From the NCBI GenBank assembly GCA_023091665.1, contig JALJCQ010000001.1, positions 1,054,001 to 1,118,000 on the forward strand: a stretch of 64,000 nt of DNA, written 5' to 3'. The DNA comes from Pythium myriotylum. Lineage: Eukaryota; Oomycota; Peronosporomycetes; Pythiales; Pythiaceae. The translations under genes and the position numbers were made by a program. Under the pieces are notes generated by a model. It worked only from the letters and a program-made list of their open reading frames with translations. It was not told where the DNA came from and ran no database searches. Below, piece after piece: positions 61,839-64,000 of this stretch; the stretch's first letter is position 1; each line of letters starts with the position of its first letter.

Positions 61839-63468
61839 ATGCGAGACATCGACCTTGAGGATGAGGCAGTGCTGGCGCAGCAGATCGATAAGCTCTGCGA
61901 CATGATCGAGAGGCAGCATAGTAAGAGACAGCGCGTCAGTAGAATGGAGACAATTGCAGCAACTGATCTGGCACAGCTAGTCTGCAGCACGAGCCGATGC
62001 GATGCAAAGTGGCCCATGAGATCCTGAGTGCCTTGCGCACTCTCACTCGCAGCATGGAGAAGCGAAGACTCGATGCAAGAGGTTTGATGGAATTTACTGA
62101 CTTGCTTGTTTATGCTTGAGTGCTAAATCACCGTGGTGCTCAGCATCGTGCAGGCTGCTTGCAACGACGAAAGTGATTATGCGCGACAGGCGAGGAATCC
62201 AAGATCTGCTCACCATAGAGGTTTGACTTGCGCGGCCACAGATGAACCTATTTCACACTAAGAATTTATGGTGAAGGCACTAGAATTATTATTGACCCTT
62301 TCTACGAGCCCGGATAGTGCTGTTGGGGAGGAAGCCCTCAAGTGTGTTATCAACTCAGTTTACTCTCGACCAGAGTTCGTGCGGGATCTCGCGATCCCCT
62401 ATGGCTACAAAGATCGACTTCTAAAGATCACTGCGCGAGAGGGTCCAGCATCTTTCCACTTCATGGCCTGGAAGGCGCTTCTTGTCGCTTGTGAGGCCAC
62501 CGAGATGGTCCAGGCACTTACGTCAGATATACAAACCTGGAAGCACATCCATGCGGTGAGTTCAGGGTAGTTCTGAGAATCCAGGCGAGATTCACAGAAA
62601 CCTGTTTCCATTTTAGACACTTCACTTCGTAATTTGCACCGGGAACTCCGCGCTCCCGTTTCCAAGTGGCGTTGATCGAGTTAGCCTGTGTTTGGAGCTG
62701 GTCAAGCTGCTCGCCGTCCTGATCAACGGCCTGAAACCATCAGTTCTTGGCTCTCAGCTCCAAGATCGTGAACTCATAGCGACCCTACAGCCTCTTGGGA
62801 AACTCCTTTTGAACACAGTCAAGTTCGCTCCTGTGCATGTGTCGCGTTTCTCCACTGAGTTGATCGATTTGAAGAACAAAATCTTGGAGATTTTCATGTT
62901 CATCCCAATCGAGCTGCTAGAATTCTTTGTCCAACAGCAGCAAGAGGGTAAGTGGAGTGTCTTATGTCCCACATGGCCCACAAAAATGACTGTAGTCCTC
63001 GAAAATGCCGAGCCAGCTCTGTCAGCGATCTTGAGCCATCTGTACACAATGCTTGTGCTCATCCGAATCGAGAAGACGCGTGCTGCCAAAGATCTACTCC
63101 CCGTGCTGCTCGCTTGCCACCATCTTACAAGCACATCTGATCCGACCATTCGAAGCTTTTTCCGATCTCACATATTCCCTGATAGTAGTGGCGACGGTGG
63201 ACGTGCTGCTGCTTTGTCAGGCTCTCCTGCGTTACCTGCATTTTTCCACAAGCATCTTACATTCTTTTTGACAAGTCTTGACACTACAGTCAAGAGATAC
63301 ATGGGAGAATGGTTGTATTTGCTTTGTGACCAAAATGGTACGTTGCAGTCACTTCAAACCTGCCTGGATTTTGTCTGTCCTCTCACGCATGTCGCAGCCG
63401 AAGAGTACACACGCCTTACAGGCCTAGGAAACGCCATCGGGTTGTTGAGGATCAAGGGACTAGCATAG
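61839..63468 (+). CDS. Ric-8 (synembryn)-like G-alpha chaperone/GEF, armadillo-type
   Basis: Modelled exons: 61839-61920, 61977-62081, 62144-62220, then from about 62263 to 62555, then 62617-63468. The junction between 62220 and 62263 is out of frame by one base in my model, so either that splice site is different or a base is missing. A further 48-nt in-frame GTAAGT...TGTAG segment at 62948-62995 is probably an intron. The protein is all-helical with armadillo-like repeats (EEALKCVINSVYSRPEFVRD, FHFMAWKALLVACEATEMVQ, LELVKLLAVLINGL) and ends with the Ric-8 signature-like TGLGNAIGLLRIKGLA. Ric-8 folds and activates heterotrimeric G-alpha subunits. The start at ATG 61839 (directly after a GTG) is tentative. 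Confidence 0.65.
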
Positions 63469-63483
63469 TAGCCTACACACTCT

Positions 63484-63999
63484 TTACATTTCATCTTCAT
63501 AATCCTCTCCATCGTATTCTTCTTCTTCATAGTCGTCCTCAACGGGGCTTCCAGTCTCCGGATCATAACCTGGCCCTGAAGCACTCATAGATAGTTGTCT
63601 TTGACGGCGCAAGTGGCTACTAAGCCCCATCTCCTGCAACAACTGGAAGAGATCGGCCGAGTTCTTGATAAAGTAAGGAGCTTGTGAGAGTTTGCGTCCG
63701 AGGGTGCACACAAAAGTGTTCACTGGGAATAAATAACGATCATCCACAGTCTCCTCGTCATCACGGGTTCGACGATCACTGAGCTTCGAGTTCGAGCGAG
63801 CGCGTTGGATGACTTCCTCGATACGGAAAATATCTTCGTCATCAGCATGGGGCGTCGAAGTACCTAACCCGAACTCTTTTGCTTCACTGTCTGGTTGGAC
63901 ATCGATCGCGTCATCCGCGTCAAATTCCTTGCTTGGAAGGGACTTCAACGACGCTGATCCGGTGGAAATTTTGCGGTCCAACGGTCCGCTTGTATCCAT
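63484..63999 (-). CDS. Acidic hypothetical protein, possibly 5' partial at the window edge
   Basis: 171 aa from the ATG at 63999, one base from the end of the window, so it may be the last exon of a longer gene. It is Ser/Asp/Glu-rich with one helical, better-ordered segment (about 90-130: YLFPVNTFVCTLGRKLSQAP, NSADLFQLLQEMGL) and an extremely acidic Glu/Asp/Tyr C-terminal tail. I do not recognise a family. Its stop lies only 15 bp from the stop of the convergent Ric-8-like gene, so their 3' UTRs must overlap. Confidence 0.55.
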   Translation of the reverse strand: MDTSGPLDRKISTGSASLKSLPSKEFDADDAIDVQPDSEAKEFGLGTSTPHADDEDIFRIEEVIQRARSNSKLSDRRTRDDEETVDDRYLFPVNTFVCTLGRKLSQAPYFIKNSADLFQLLQEMGLSSHLRRQRQLSMSASGPGYDPETGSPVEDDYEEEEYDGEDYEDEM

Positions 64000-64000
64000 G

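Overview
This window looks like nuclear DNA of an oomycete, most likely a Pythium/Globisporangium/Phytophthora-type water mould. The signs are compact intron-poor genes with very short GT-AG introns (about 42-90 nt), gene spacing of a few hundred bases, a near-perfect match to the oomycete Inr/FPR core promoter just upstream of one gene, a leucine-rich-repeat membrane protein ending in the residues WLGC, and large expansions of secreted trypsin-like proteins and PR-1/CAP proteins. I see no bacterial operons, CRISPR, rRNA or recognisable mobile element, and no tRNA by eye.

Region 1 (1-4350): the 3' end of an ISWI-type chromatin remodeller carrying an HMG box, then a multi-pass LRR/WLGC membrane protein whose reading frame is broken once. 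Region 2 (4904-20213): four tandem same-strand genes for very large secreted proteins. Each has two or three degenerate trypsin-like domains, one C-terminal trypsin domain with an intact His-Asp-Ser triad, and then a conserved C-terminal module I cannot name. Region 3 (21214-32747): five genes for secreted CAP/SCP (PR-1-like) proteins with one, two or three CAP domains and Pro-rich linkers or tails. The last gene holds three almost identical CAP units with a 555-bp period. Regions 2 and 3 form a 28-kb block made almost entirely of predicted secreted proteins, with long gene-empty spacers in the CAP part.

Region 4 (32937-63999) is housekeeping and signalling, with many divergent and convergent gene pairs. 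It holds a 16-exon ankyrin-Roc-COR (ROCO-like) GTPase built on a one-exon-per-ankyrin-repeat plan; an SKP1-like protein with a long Lys-rich/acidic extension; an SLC33A1-type acetyl-CoA transporter; a FYVE-C2-multi-TM protein; two GT71-like glycosyltransferases; a PP2C phosphatase; a coiled-coil protein; a KA1-like protein; a probable mitochondrial ribosome/regulator protein; ornithine decarboxylase; the APC/C subunit APC7; an ER-type FKBP with two micro-exons; a Ric-8-like G-protein chaperone/GEF; and an acidic hypothetical protein cut by, or starting at, the window edge.

Exon boundaries were worked out by hand from splice consensus, phase and family similarity. They are models, not transcript-supported facts. 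Start codons were moved to the first ATG with a sensible context or signal peptide where the open frame began at a non-ATG codon.
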